A stretch of DNA of 54,488 bases from GCA-020344715 sp050115935 (GCA_050115935.1 JASFPO010000001.1:1-54488); one strand, 5' to 3'; counted from the first letter of the stretch, positions 41,299 to 50,818 are shown. The notes: generated from the letters alone by a model not told the origin. Numbers and translations: made by a program.

Positions 41299-42921
41299 AT
41301 GTCGTTCGAGATAAGAGATAGAGACCTTCTTGCGCGAGTTGGCAGAATAAGGACAAAGAGCGGAGTGTTTGAGACGCCTGCGTTGTTGCCGGTTGTTAAT
41401 CCATCAGTCCAGCCGATTCCACCAAAAAAAATAAAGGAACTGTTTGGCTGCAAGGCGCTCATAACTAACGCCTACATTATAAAGAAGAACTTTGCAGGTA
41501 AAGCCGTTCACAAGAGTCTTCACAAACTGCTGGATTTTGACGGAGTTTTAATGACTGATTCTGGTGCATATCAAATTCTAGTCTACGGCAATGTAGAAGT
41601 AAGCCCAGAAGAGATTGTGAGCTATCAAGAAGAAATCAACACAGACATAGCCACAATACTAGATGTGCCAACTGGCTGGGAAGTCTCAAAGGAGCATGTG
41701 CAATGCACGGTAAAAGAAACTCTGAAAAGAGCAGAGAAATTGCAGAAAATAAAGACGCGAAACGATATTGTGTGGGTTGGCCCAGTTCAAGGCGGAAGCT
41801 TTCTTGATCTTGTGGCAAAATCGGCAAAGAGCATGGGAAAGTTGCCTTTTGAAATTCATGCTCTCGGAAGCCCAACGCCAGTTATGGAGCAATATCTCTT
41901 TGACACACTGGTTGACATGATCTTAACAGCAAAGATGAACTTGCCCCCTGACCGCCCACTTCACCTCTTTGGAGCCGGACACCCATTCATGTTTGCACTA
42001 GCTGTAGCTCTAGGTTGTGATCTCTTCGACTCAGCTGCTTACGCAATTTTCGCCCGAGAAGATCGCTACATGACAGAACACGGAACCACAAGGCTGAATA
42101 AACTCACATATCTCCCCTGTTCATGCCCCATATGCACCAAATATGACACCAAAAATCTAAGAGAGACGCCAAAAAACAAAAGACAGAAACTGCTTGCTCA
42201 GCACAACCTCTATGTTTGCTTTTCCGAAATGAGGCGGATAAAGCAAGCAATCATCGAAGGCAGACTCTGGGAATATCTAGAAATGAAGGCACGTAGCCAT
42301 CCCGCACTATTTCAAGCCTTCAAAAGGCTAAAGAGCTATGAGAATTACCTCGAAAGAACCAGTCCAGTAACAAAGAAGAGTGGCCTCTTCTTTTTCAATT
42401 CAGCTGGATTAGCCCGTCCAGAAATCGTACGCCACAGAAGAAAACTCTTGACAAGTTATCAACCGCCAAAAGAAGCAACGACTTTAGTTTTACTGCCTCA
42501 GACCAAAGCTAAGCCCTTTCACATGTCAAGTGCACAACAGAAACTATGGAGGGCAATTAGACTTGAAATGGGCCCAAGATCAAATAGAATCCATATGTGC
42601 ACTTATGCTGCACCTTTTGGAGTGGTGCCAACTGAGATCGACGAGGTCTATCCGCTTTCTCAATATGAGACTACCGTTCCCTTCGACACTGAAACGATGG
42701 ACTACGTTGCTGAACAGCTTGGGAACTACATAATTAAAACAGATTACGCCAGAGTTATACTGGTAGAAAGTTCAGACCTGTGGAAAGGAAAAATAGCAGC
42801 GAAATGCAAGAAAGCGTGCAGAGAACGAGGTTTGCCATTAACCACACTTCAAATGAAACAGCCATGGAACAAGAAAGCAGTAGGCAAAATCTTGAAGACA
42901 ATACAAGAAGCTGTCATGTAA
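41299..42921 (+). CDS. tgtA: Archaeosine tRNA-guanine transglycosylase
   Basis: 540 residues. Exchanges guanine 15 in the D-loop of tRNA for preQ0, the first step to archaeosine. MTDSGAYQILVYG contains the active-site Asp; TILDVPTGWEV and VGPVQGGSFLDL, HALGSPTPVMEQYLFD, HLFGAGHPFMFALAVALGCDLFDSAAYAI line the pocket; zinc ligands are in CSCPICTKYD...HNLYVC. The C-terminal 190 residues carry the DUF5591-like domain. The usual final PUA domain is not evident, so the protein ends about 40-80 residues short of PUA-bearing archaeal TgtA. Confidence 0.93.
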   Translation: MSFEIRDRDLLARVGRIRTKSGVFETPALLPVVNPSVQPIPPKKIKELFGCKALITNAYIIKKNFAGKAVHKSLHKLLDFDGVLMTDSGAYQILVYGNVEVSPEEIVSYQEEINTDIATILDVPTGWEVSKEHVQCTVKETLKRAEKLQKIKTRNDIVWVGPVQGGSFLDLVAKSAKSMGKLPFEIHALGSPTPVMEQYLFDTLVDMILTAKMNLPPDRPLHLFGAGHPFMFALAVALGCDLFDSAAYAIFAREDRYMTEHGTTRLNKLTYLPCSCPICTKYDTKNLRETPKNKRQKLLAQHNLYVCFSEMRRIKQAIIEGRLWEYLEMKARSHPALFQAFKRLKSYENYLERTSPVTKKSGLFFFNSAGLARPEIVRHRRKLLTSYQPPKEATTLVLLPQTKAKPFHMSSAQQKLWRAIRLEMGPRSNRIHMCTYAAPFGVVPTEIDEVYPLSQYETTVPFDTETMDYVAEQLGNYIIKTDYARVILVESSDLWKGKIAAKCKKACRERGLPLTTLQMKQPWNKKAVGKILKTIQEAVM

Positions 42922-42922
42922 A

Positions 42923-43525
42923 ATGAAGACACAAATAGATCTTCACCTGCACACGAAATTTTCAGGAGATTCCATAATCAGCCCCAAGTTCATTGTGGAA
43001 CAACTTCACGCTCATCCTTTTATCAAGGCAGTGGCCATAACAGACCACAACACCTTGCAGGGCTACAGGGAAGTACGTAGACTCGCCTCTTCTTACCGGG
43101 ACCTAACAATAATTCCTGGAATTGAAGTGTCAACGCGTCAAGGAGACATAGTCGTTTTAGGCGTCGAAGAGGAACCATCCTATGCTTCGACTGCTTGGGA
43201 AGCAGTTGAATTTGCCAAAGCAAGAGCGGGAGTTATAGTCATACCACATCCCTTCCGCATAAACGGCATAGGAAGCCTTGCTGAGAAGATAAATGCAGAC
43301 GCGATAGAAGTGATAAATCCTACAGCAACCCAGAGAGAGAACAAGATGGCTCAAGAACTAGCCAGAATGAGAAAACTGCCAGAGATTGCGGGGAGTGACG
43401 CGCATGCACCAGCACTCATGTGGACCGCATATGCTGAAGTGAACGCAGGGCCTAATGTCGATGAGATTCTGAAAGCGATCAAAATTGGTCAGGTGAAGCC
43501 ACTTTCGGCAAATGCTATGATTTAA
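42923..43525 (+). CDS. PHP-domain metal-dependent phosphoesterase
   Basis: 200 residues. The metal motifs of PHP domains are all visible: DLHLHTKFSGDS, ITDHNTLQG, PGIEVS, IPHPFR and the late GSDAHAP. Substrate is unknown; related archaeal proteins are nucleotide or polymerase-associated phosphoesterases. It starts one base after tgtA's stop, and the beta-CASP nuclease follows directly (ATG adjoining its stop), so the tgtA-PHP-nuclease unit is tight. Confidence 0.88.
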   Translation: MKTQIDLHLHTKFSGDSIISPKFIVEQLHAHPFIKAVAITDHNTLQGYREVRRLASSYRDLTIIPGIEVSTRQGDIVVLGVEEEPSYASTAWEAVEFAKARAGVIVIPHPFRINGIGSLAEKINADAIEVINPTATQRENKMAQELARMRKLPEIAGSDAHAPALMWTAYAEVNAGPNVDEILKAIKIGQVKPLSANAMI

Positions 43526-44854
43526 ATGCTTGATTGTCTAATCATTGAAGGAAAAACTGGAAGCTTAAGGGCATTTATGGATGGTGACACAGTTCCTTTG
43601 AAGATTCGGTTTCTCGGCGGAACAAGAGAAGTTGGAAGATCGGCGCTAAGTGTGACGACTAAAAAGACCAAGATTCTGTTGGATTACGGCGTTATGTTTG
43701 ATCGTGAACCTGGATTTCCAATGCATGTTCAGCCCAAAGATGTTGATGCGATTGTTATGACACATAGCCATCTGGATCATTCTGGAGCCATCCCTGTTTT
43801 TCACATGCATGAGAAAACCCCGGTTTTTGGAACACGGTTATCTTTTGATTTGGTGCAACTTCTGATTTCAGACTTTATCCATTTGTCAGGTTACTATCTT
43901 CCTTTCGAATACATTGAGCTGCAAACAATGTTGCGAAGTTGTGTTCACCTCGATTACAGAGAACCGAGAACCGTTGGAGATGCTCAGATTCAAATCCTAG
44001 ATGCAGGTCACATACCTGGAAGCGCCCAAGCCTTGGTAGAGGCAGAGGGGAAAAGACTACTCTACACTAGCGACTACAATCTAACCGAAACCCGTCTCCT
44101 TCCCAGAGCTGACAAAAACTATGGCAAACTCGACGCGTTAATCATTGAAAGTACCTATGCAGACGAGGATCATCCAGATAGAAAGGTTGTGGAGAAAGAA
44201 TTTATAGAAAGCATAACAGAAGTTGTGGAAAATGGCGGAACAGTTCTTGTTCCAGCCTTTGGTGTTGGACGCTCCCAGGAAATCATTTGCATACTTGCAG
44301 CCCATCATTTCGATCATCCAGTCACCATCGATGGAATGACACGGAAAACCAACCGGATTCTGACGAACCATACTACCTTTTTACGAGATTCCCGCCTGTT
44401 TATGGACGCCATCCACTCTGCCACCTGGGTAGAAGGCTGGCGCGACCGAAGAGGAGTAACAAGAAAACCAGGCGTTGTAGTGTCGCCTGCCGGAATGTTG
44501 AAGGGAGGACCTGCAGCTTTCTATGTACAAAAGCTCGGAAAGAAAAGTCGAAACGCCATTTTTCTGGTAAGCTACCAGATTCCAGGGACTCCAGGTCGAG
44601 AACTGTTAGAGAAGGGACGATGTGTCATTGACGGAAAGATCCGTAAGGTGAAAGCAAAAGTTGGAAGATTCAATTTTTCATCTCATTGTGGAGCCAATGA
44701 ACTTCAAGAAACAGTGAAGAACTTAGAAGGCAACCCTAAGGTCTATGTGGTACATGGTGCTGAAGGCAACTGCAAGCGATTCGTCAAATGGATAAAGAAA
44801 GAAATGGAATTCGAAGCAGTAGCGCCGAGATCTGGGGATACATTTACAATTTAG
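43526..44854 (+). CDS. Beta-CASP metallo-beta-lactamase RNase (aCPSF2-like)
   Basis: 442 residues. MBL motifs: MTHSHLDHSGAIP, DAGHIPGSAQ, TSDYN; beta-CASP motif A region VLVPAFGVGRSQEIICIL, VVVSPAGMLKGGPAAFYV and the last His in SSHCGANEL, with VHGAEGNCKRFV at the end. This is the archaeal CPSF/RNase J group cutting or trimming RNA. No KH domains precede the MBL domain, which suits aCPSF2-like rather than aCPSF1 proteins. The start may be at 43526 or 43577 (MDGDTVPLKIRFLGG, the more family-like N-terminus). Confidence 0.88.
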   Translation: MLDCLIIEGKTGSLRAFMDGDTVPLKIRFLGGTREVGRSALSVTTKKTKILLDYGVMFDREPGFPMHVQPKDVDAIVMTHSHLDHSGAIPVFHMHEKTPVFGTRLSFDLVQLLISDFIHLSGYYLPFEYIELQTMLRSCVHLDYREPRTVGDAQIQILDAGHIPGSAQALVEAEGKRLLYTSDYNLTETRLLPRADKNYGKLDALIIESTYADEDHPDRKVVEKEFIESITEVVENGGTVLVPAFGVGRSQEIICILAAHHFDHPVTIDGMTRKTNRILTNHTTFLRDSRLFMDAIHSATWVEGWRDRRGVTRKPGVVVSPAGMLKGGPAAFYVQKLGKKSRNAIFLVSYQIPGTPGRELLEKGRCVIDGKIRKVKAKVGRFNFSSHCGANELQETVKNLEGNPKVYVVHGAEGNCKRFVKWIKKEMEFEAVAPRSGDTFTI

Positions 44855-44863
44855 GAAGCCGCA

Positions 44864-45427
44864 ATGCAAACAGCCATTTTGCGCATAGGAACAGTAGACG
44901 TGAATATTCTAAAAGAAGTAAAGAACGGTTTATCGGAAATCTATCCAGAAACTGAGTGCCTAATTCTCAATGAAGCTCTGTCGATTCCCACAGACACATA
45001 TAATAGGACACGACAACAATTCCGCTCAACTCGTATTTTGGAGAGGATCAACAAACATGTTACGCGAACTCAAGTCGGTCGTATATTGGGAGTGACTGAA
45101 GTTGACCTCTACGCATCTCAACTCAATTTCGTTTTCGGAGAAGCCATGTGTCCAGGAAAAGCTGCCGTTATATCGGTGCTTCGACTTAAGCCAGAATTCT
45201 ATGGAGACCCAGCGGACTCGGGACTTTTCATTAATCGTTGTATTAAAGAGGCAGTCCACGAGATTGGCCACACATTAGGTTTAAGACATTGTAAGAATCC
45301 CAACTGCGTCATGTTCTTTTCCAACTCCATCTCAGATACTGATCGAAAAAGACAAAGCCTCTGCGACAAATGCTATTCAAAAATAGTAAAACTCTTAGGC
45401 GTCAAATCTCCCGAATCTCACATCTAA
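44864..45427 (+). CDS. amzA: Archaemetzincin zinc metalloprotease
   Basis: 187 residues. The extended metzincin motif HEIGHTLGLRHCKNPNCVMFF with the following CDKC gives the archaemetzincin pattern (HExxHxxGxxH then C-x4-CxM...CxxC), combining a catalytic zinc site with a structural zinc site. Soluble, no signal peptide. Follows the beta-CASP gene by 9 nt. Its 3' end overlaps the convergent rpl38e by 26 nt. Confidence 0.92.
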   Translation: MQTAILRIGTVDVNILKEVKNGLSEIYPETECLILNEALSIPTDTYNRTRQQFRSTRILERINKHVTRTQVGRILGVTEVDLYASQLNFVFGEAMCPGKAAVISVLRLKPEFYGDPADSGLFINRCIKEAVHEIGHTLGLRHCKNPNCVMFFSNSISDTDRKRQSLCDKCYSKIVKLLGVKSPESHI

Positions 45428-45596
45428 GCTTCTTGATGACTTCCTCGGCCTTTGATGGCTCCACTTTCAAAGTGTAGAGCTGTTTGGATGTTCGAAGTTT
45501 AAGCTTCACAACTTCTTCCAATCTCTTTATGGAACAATACTCTGCGCGCTCCGAAATCTGTGCGAATTTCTCAGTGTCAAAGATCTCTGTTGGCAA
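45402..45596 (-). CDS. rpl38e: Large-subunit ribosomal protein L38e
   Basis: 64 residues. The N-terminal MPTEIFDTEKFAQISERAEYCSIKRL and KLKLRTSKQLYTLKV are the L38e pattern, a small 23S rRNA-binding protein found in only some archaea and in eukaryotes. Start is TTG at 45596. A TATTTATATC box is about 65 nt upstream on the minus strand. Convergent with amzA with a 26-nt overlap. Confidence 0.88.
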   Translation of the reverse strand: MPTEIFDTEKFAQISERAEYCSIKRLEEVVKLKLRTSKQLYTLKVEPSKAEEVIKKLRCEIREI

Positions 45597-45850
45597 TGGT
45601 TTCTGCCTCGTTTCAAAGGAAACTGCAGATAACTCTGTTTTATCTGTTTTGGTTAGAGTTGATATAAATACTGAATCGCGCTTTGCCTATATCATTCCGT
45701 TCCTGACAAGGTCAAGAGGGGAATACAATATGTCTTCTAGCCAACTGAAACTGATAGTTACTATGCTTTTGGAATACAGATTCTGATTTCATAACTCTTT
45801 TTGCTCTGGCCAAGTTTAGGAAGCAATAGATGAGGTAGACAGTGTCTAAA

Positions 45851-46309
45851 ATGAGAGTTCATTCATTCCTAGTGTTCTGCTTTCTCATTTGCGTGGTCAT
45901 GCTTAGCATTAAGCCAGTTAGCGCTGTTTCGCAGACAATTGTTGTCGAGGCAGAGCATGAAATAGTTGAACCCATTAGTCTGAATGCTGAGGATGAGATT
46001 TCAGGAAGAATAAGTGTTGTCGGCGGAGCAAACGATGACATTGACTTCTACATCACCAGCCCTACTGGAGAAGCTGTTATGCCAAAGGAAAAAGTGAGTG
46101 TCAAAGACTTTCGCTTCACAGCTTCCAGAGGGGGAACCTATGAGCTTCATTTCGACAACTCTTTATCAACTGAACGCAAGACAGTATCCTTCAACTATGA
46201 CGTACGCCATTATATTTTTGGAATTCCTCAAGAAGACTTCCTTGTGTTTCTGGTCATGATCGTTGCAATGATGGGTCTTGTATTGTTTGCAGCATTGTCC
46301 CGACCATAA
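45851..46309 (+). CDS. p24/GOLD-like secreted membrane protein
   Basis: About 152 residues. Signal peptide (FLVFCFLICVVMLSIKPVSA, about residues 5-24), a beta-sandwich of about 90 residues with EPISLNAEDEISGRISVVGGANDDIDFYI and SRGGTYELHFDNS, and a single C-terminal transmembrane helix (FLVFLVMIVAMMGLVLFAAL, about 128-147) with a short basic tail. The signal-GOLD-TM architecture is that of eukaryotic p24/emp24 cargo adaptors. The coiled-coil segment usual in p24 proteins is missing. ATG at 45851; GTG three codons earlier is possible. No functional neighbours. Confidence 0.6.
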   Translation: MRVHSFLVFCFLICVVMLSIKPVSAVSQTIVVEAEHEIVEPISLNAEDEISGRISVVGGANDDIDFYITSPTGEAVMPKEKVSVKDFRFTASRGGTYELHFDNSLSTERKTVSFNYDVRHYIFGIPQEDFLVFLVMIVAMMGLVLFAALSRP

Positions 46310-46612
46310 ACTATAGTACAAACCTCAGAATCCTTGGGAAAGAAGAAGCTCATATCAAGACCGAGTCAACACCCATTGTCTGTCTAGACTTTGCGCATCA
46401 CGCGCGGGTGACTCAAGGTTTTGTGAGCTTCCTCTTTCACGGATGGCGTGGCCAGAAAAACCTTGAACCAATAGTAGGATCGTTATTGACAGGGACATAA
46501 AACTTCTGGTGCCCCTACACCTTTGATTTGTCCTCGTTTCATGTCAGAACCTTATTTGTGCTTTTTCTCCAAAGACGTGTCCTATATGAATGAGCAGGTG
46601 GTTGGAAGCATG
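46310..46612 (+). other. 303-nt gap between convergent genes
   Basis: No supported gene or RNA. An alternating pyrimidine-purine tract (CACGCGCG, 46399-46406) lies inside. ORFs here overlap the neighbours only in wrong frames. Confidence 0.5.
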
Positions 46613-47263
46613 TTAGGTTTTCTCGCTAGTCACAATCACTTGGCTTTGTTGGTAACTGTTTATTGTCTTCTCACGCGTTTCAAGGTCAATGATTCTGAAG
46701 TTTTCAAGTAACTCCTGCAATTCTCGTTCGTCAACGAAGTGGTGAAGAACTCCCTCTTCGGCGCCATTCTCCTGTAGAAACGTGTTTGCTTCAACCCGTA
46801 TCCCTTTCCCATGTTTGCTACTTCTTATTGAGTGGAAATCTACGAGGAATAATCCGTTTGTCTTTAGCACTCTATTGACCTCTGAAATGGTCATTTGAAT
46901 TCCATTCAGTTTTTGATGATAAATAGCCTTCATGCAGATTACTGCGTCAAAACATGAGTTGACGAAGGGTGTTGATTTCATGTCACATTTTACGATTTCT
47001 GCTTCCAGTTTTCGGCTGCTGAGTCTCTTGTTGGTTAGTTTCAAGCCTGTTTCTGAGATGTCAGCTCCACATGTTTGGAATCCCTGCTTTGCAAGATATA
47101 TAACATGTCTTCCAGCTCCACATCCCAAGTCCAAGATCCTCCTTGTTTCTCTTCTTTCCAAGATGGCGGCAAAATCAACAACTATTTCGTCGGGGTTTTC
47201 GGGAGTGTAATCCTTTCTCTGCAGTATTTGATTCCATTGAGCCATCAATTCTTGTCCTCGCAT
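46613..47263 (-). CDS. Class I SAM-dependent methyltransferase of unknown substrate
   Basis: 216 residues. Motif I is ILDLGCGAGRHVIYLAKQG; acidic motif GADISE; motif IV region KCDMKSTPFVNSCFDAVICMKAIYH; motif V-like EVNRVLKTNGLFLVDFHSI. It resembles Methyltransf_11/25 small-molecule enzymes, with no diagnostic substrate motif. An alternative start six codons in (MAQWNQIL) is equally plausible. Opposite strand to its neighbours, with no operon. Confidence 0.8.
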   Translation of the reverse strand: MRGQELMAQWNQILQRKDYTPENPDEIVVDFAAILERRETRRILDLGCGAGRHVIYLAKQGFQTCGADISETGLKLTNKRLSSRKLEAEIVKCDMKSTPFVNSCFDAVICMKAIYHQKLNGIQMTISEVNRVLKTNGLFLVDFHSIRSSKHGKGIRVEANTFLQENGAEEGVLHHFVDERELQELLENFRIIDLETREKTINSYQQSQVIVTSEKT

Positions 47264-47399
47264 TAGTAGAGGAGTGCATGCATGTACTTAGCCTTTGATA
47301 GAGCTTTCTCGATTGTATCGAATAATCTTAAATATCCACGCACACTCATGATTAAAAACTCAGGCTGGGAAACACGTCCCAACTGGTTAGTGGTGGAGC

Positions 47400-47867
47400 A
47401 TGAGAAACGGAACAATCGAAAAAGCCTCATCTTATTTCAGAAACGGGTACAACTGTGCTGAAAGCACTCTTTTGGCGATTGCCGAGGACGTTTTAGGGAT
47501 AGAAAGTGATCTCATTCCAAAGATTGCCACAGGTTTTGGCGGTGGCATTTCGAGACTAGGATATACCTGTGGAGCCGTAAGCGGTGTTGTCATGGGTTTT
47601 GGTTTGAAGTATGGTAGGAAAGATCCAGAAGAGCTCAGAGCAAGAACATACAAGCGAGTGGCAGAGTTTCATAAGCGTTTTCGAAGCAGATTTGGAAGTA
47701 TTATTTGTAAAGAGCTGTCTGGATGTGATCTTTCCACCATTGAAGGTGTACGGAAATTCAGAGAGGAGAACGTACATGAACAGAAATGCAGCTACTTCGT
47801 TAATGGTGCCATAGAGATTTTCATGAACCTGATCAATGACAAAACAGAAGACCCTGAAGCAACCTAG
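47400..47867 (+). CDS. C_GCAxxG_C_C family protein
   Basis: 155 residues of the C_GCAxxG_C_C family. The redox cysteines are visible: NCAESTLLA, TCGAVSGVVMGFGL, ICKELSGCDL and HEQKCSYFV. Members are thought to bind a metal or Fe-S cluster or do thiol redox chemistry, and often follow anaerobic-metabolism genes. Function not proven. An SD-like GGTGGAG (47392-47398) precedes the ATG. It is 40 nt upstream (in coordinates) of the oppositely oriented tRNA-Val. Confidence 0.82.
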   Translation: MRNGTIEKASSYFRNGYNCAESTLLAIAEDVLGIESDLIPKIATGFGGGISRLGYTCGAVSGVVMGFGLKYGRKDPEELRARTYKRVAEFHKRFRSRFGSIICKELSGCDLSTIEGVRKFREENVHEQKCSYFVNGAIEIFMNLINDKTEDPEAT

Positions 47868-47906
47868 TTTGCGCAAACCACACAGCAAATGCCATATAGA
47901 GCGAAC

Positions 47907-47984
47907 TGGTGGGCCGGGCCGGATTTGAACCGGCGACCTTCTGCACGTCAAGCAGATGTCCTAACCGTGCTAGACTACCGGCCC
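47907..47984 (-). tRNA. tRNA-Val (anticodon GAC), CCA encoded
   Basis: Full cloverleaf on the minus strand. Acceptor GGGCCGG pairs with CCGGCCC; anticodon stem TCTGC/GCAGA encloses loop TTGACGT (anticodon GAC, valine); T-arm GCCGG/CCGGC with loop TTCAAAT. A CCA follows the discriminator A in the DNA (47907-47909), so the 3' end is genome-encoded. No intron. Confidence 0.95.
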
Positions 47985-48076
47985 TGATTGTTCAGAAAAT
48001 TTACAGGTATGTTTTGCTTATTAAGTTTACATTCTGCTTTCGGTAGTTGTTTATCAAAAAAAGGATGTTGGGTGAG

Positions 48077-49441
48077 TTATTTTGTGATGACGTTTAGCTC
48101 GCTGATGACCACTTTTGGTGTAATGAATGTTCCTACTTGACGTGTCTCTTTGCCTAGGGCGGAAATCTTCGTCAGCATGTCGTAGACGTTTCCTGCGATC
48201 ATTACTCCTTTGACTGCGTGGGTGATCTTGCCTTTCTGTATTCTCCACGCTGGGGCGAGTGCCACTGAGAATTCTCCGGTTTCTGGATTTGACTGGTGGG
48301 CGCCTTGAACTCCTCGCACGTAGTATCCGTCTTTCGCCTGTTCTAGCAGTTCTTCTTCCGTTAAAGTACCAGCCTCGAATTTTATGTTTGTTCGGTTAAT
48401 GTTTGGGACAGTACCATACGGCGGAAGATTTAAGCCGCCGCCACCTCTACTTGCGTTTCCAGTGCTTCTTTTGCCTTCAACTCTAGCCCAATAGTTGTTG
48501 TATAGAAAACCGCGTAGAATTCCTTTATCTATTATCGGTGTTTTCTGTCTTGGCACGCCCTCCAGATCCATCTTTCCGGACTGCAAGCCTCCGGTCAGCG
48601 TTCCATCGTCATATATTGTGACGTTTTCCCCTGCAACTTCTTTGCCGATTTTATCTTTGAAGATGCTTTTTCCTCGAGCAACATTGTCGCCTTTAACCGA
48701 CTGAATCAACGTGTAGGTTAAGATTGCCTGCAGGGCGAATGGGTCAAGCAATATTGGGAACTTCCCAGCCTCTGCTTTTCCAACGTTAATTGCGTCTACT
48801 GCTAACCTTGCTGCTTCTTCAGCGACCCATTTCGGGTCGGTTTCAAATTTGCGCGAAGCTTTGAACTCAAAGCAAACTGGTGAAACCACTGTCTTCGAAC
48901 GTGCCATTGTACCGAGCGCGCAAACAAGAACCGTTCCCTTGTCTGACACACTTATGCCATGACTGTTGAGGCATATGTTCTCTGAAATATTGACTTCAGC
49001 GCCTCCGAACGCTGGTAGAACTCTTTTGTCAACGCTGTGTGCCGTGTTCATCATTGTTTGACACAGAACCACGGCTTCATCCGAAGTGAATTTCGTTATC
49101 TTCTTGTCGTAAACATCTTTGACAGTTGGATACTCGTGTTTTTCCGGAAGTCGGTTCCAGTTCTCATCTTTTGGGCTTGCTTTGCTGGCTTTAACTGCTC
49201 GCTCGGCGGTCTTCTCTGCTTCTTTCTGATTGAGTATGTTTGTAAAGGCGAATCCAATCTTTTTGTTGGTGATTGTTCGAACTCCGAGTCCACTGTCCGT
49301 TACGTCACTGCATGTTTTGATCTCTGCCCTTTCGATTTCTACGCTTATTCCGCGCCTGGCAAGAATTAATGCTTCAGCCTCTTTGGCCCCTAGTTTTTCT
49401 GCGGATTTCAGGACTGTTTCACAAAGTTCCATGTAGCTCAT
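48077..49441 (-). CDS. tldE: TldE (PmbA) subunit of the TldD/TldE protease
   Basis: 454 residues. Family pattern: SDVTDSGLGVRTITNKKIGFAFTN, GKFPILLDPFALQAILTYTL, GENVTIYDDGTLTGGLQSGKMDLEGVPRQKTPII, and a SNPETGEFSVALAPAWRI end. It lacks the HExxxH metal motif present in its partner, as in all TldE subunits. With TldD it forms a metalloprotease cleaving peptides, known in bacteria to mature microcins. tldD ends directly before its start. Confidence 0.92.
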   Translation of the reverse strand: MSYMELCETVLKSAEKLGAKEAEALILARRGISVEIERAEIKTCSDVTDSGLGVRTITNKKIGFAFTNILNQKEAEKTAERAVKASKASPKDENWNRLPEKHEYPTVKDVYDKKITKFTSDEAVVLCQTMMNTAHSVDKRVLPAFGGAEVNISENICLNSHGISVSDKGTVLVCALGTMARSKTVVSPVCFEFKASRKFETDPKWVAEEAARLAVDAINVGKAEAGKFPILLDPFALQAILTYTLIQSVKGDNVARGKSIFKDKIGKEVAGENVTIYDDGTLTGGLQSGKMDLEGVPRQKTPIIDKGILRGFLYNNYWARVEGKRSTGNASRGGGGLNLPPYGTVPNINRTNIKFEAGTLTEEELLEQAKDGYYVRGVQGAHQSNPETGEFSVALAPAWRIQKGKITHAVKGVMIAGNVYDMLTKISALGKETRQVGTFITPKVVISELNVITK

Positions 49442-50818
49442 TTAGGCACCTCCTATGAGTATGCTCTGTACTCGCACGTGTGGTCCACCGGAGGACTCGA
49501 ACATTAGCTGTCCTTTTCCGCAACGCCCCATATGTAAACCAAAGTCTTTTCCGCAGGCGTCAACATGCTCTAAAGTTTCAAGAGTGTTCCCAGAAATGCC
49601 GATGTTTCGAACTGGTTTGCCAAGTTCTCCTTTAACAATTTCGAATGCGCTTTGAACGCCTACCGTGAATGTGCCATCTAGGTTTGCTTGTCCGCCCCTA
49701 AAGGCTTCTAGGTAGTAGCCGAATTTCATGTCTTCCATAAGCTCTTCAAAGGTGTGGTCGCCTTGTTCAAAGCATGTGTTTCGCATTCTTATTAATGGTG
49801 GAAAACGAAAGTCTTGGGCACGAGCGTTTCCAGTTGGTTTCGCATTCATTTTGGCTGCGGTTTCGCGGTTGTGCATTAATCCGACAAGTACGCCGTCTTT
49901 GATTAGAACCGTTTTCTGTCCACGAACGCCTTCGTCGTCATATTTGATGGCCCCGAATCCTTCGGGCATTAATGCTGAATCATAAATTGTAACTTTCTCA
50001 CTTGCGATCTTTTGGCCGAGCTTACCCATGAGGGCGCTTCCAGCAAGTGTCAAATCAGCTTCACAGATATGTCCGAGAGCTTCATGGGCAAACACGCCGA
50101 CTATGTTTGTCCCTATGATCGCTGGGGATGATCCGCCTTTTGCAGTTTTTGCTTCCAGTTGTTGCACGACTTTTCTGCTTACTCTTTCAGCAATCTGTTC
50201 TGGGGGTTCTTCTGTGTAGAGCTCGTAGCCGTGAGCCCCGATTTCGTCTCTAGCGCTCGCCATGACATCCTTGCTTTTGCCGGTTACCCAACAATAGTTC
50301 CAGACAATGCTCTTGAGTTGTTCGAGGTAGGTTCCATCAGTCGTGCCTAAAGTTTGTTGGGTAGCCAGATCGGCGTAGTTCACAGTAACGCTCCTGATGC
50401 GCTTGTCGAAATCAAAGCAGGAATTATTGACGTTTAAAAGATTCTTGATTTTTGTGGAAATGTCGACTTTTTTCGGGTCTTTCTTGAATTTTACACCAAC
50501 TTTGTCTTTCACAGCCTTGACGGGCGCCAATTTGACTGGTTCACGAACACTTTGGCTAGCTGTTTTAGCCATTTTCAAGGCGGATTTGGCGGCTTTCTCA
50601 AGATCATGTTTTGTTAGGGAGTTCGTTGTGGAAAAACCCCAAGCGCCTTTTGCAAGAACGCGTATGGCTGCTCCTTTCTCGGTGGATAGTGTGACCGCTT
50701 CAACTTGTCCATCTCTTAGGGTTATGAAGGTGTTGCCGTTTTCTTGTGCTCGGATCTCAGCGTAAGATGCATCTAGACTTGAGAGTTTATCTAAAACTGT
50801 AGTAAGTATGTCTTCCAT
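49442..50818 (-). CDS. tldD: TldD metalloprotease catalytic subunit
   Basis: 458 residues. The zinc motif HEALGHICEAD (HExxxH) lies in IGTNIVGVFAHEALGHICEADL; other family blocks are ASEKVTIYDSALMPEGFGAIKYDDEGVRGQKTVLIKDG and NARAQDFRFPPLIRMRNTCFEQGD. Forms a heterodimer with TldE that degrades unfolded or specific small peptides. The two stops/starts abut, so they are co-translated. Archaea keep the pair although microcin substrates are absent. Confidence 0.93.
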   Translation of the reverse strand: MEDILTTVLDKLSSLDASYAEIRAQENGNTFITLRDGQVEAVTLSTEKGAAIRVLAKGAWGFSTTNSLTKHDLEKAAKSALKMAKTASQSVREPVKLAPVKAVKDKVGVKFKKDPKKVDISTKIKNLLNVNNSCFDFDKRIRSVTVNYADLATQQTLGTTDGTYLEQLKSIVWNYCWVTGKSKDVMASARDEIGAHGYELYTEEPPEQIAERVSRKVVQQLEAKTAKGGSSPAIIGTNIVGVFAHEALGHICEADLTLAGSALMGKLGQKIASEKVTIYDSALMPEGFGAIKYDDEGVRGQKTVLIKDGVLVGLMHNRETAAKMNAKPTGNARAQDFRFPPLIRMRNTCFEQGDHTFEELMEDMKFGYYLEAFRGGQANLDGTFTVGVQSAFEIVKGELGKPVRNIGISGNTLETLEHVDACGKDFGLHMGRCGKGQLMFESSGGPHVRVQSILIGGA

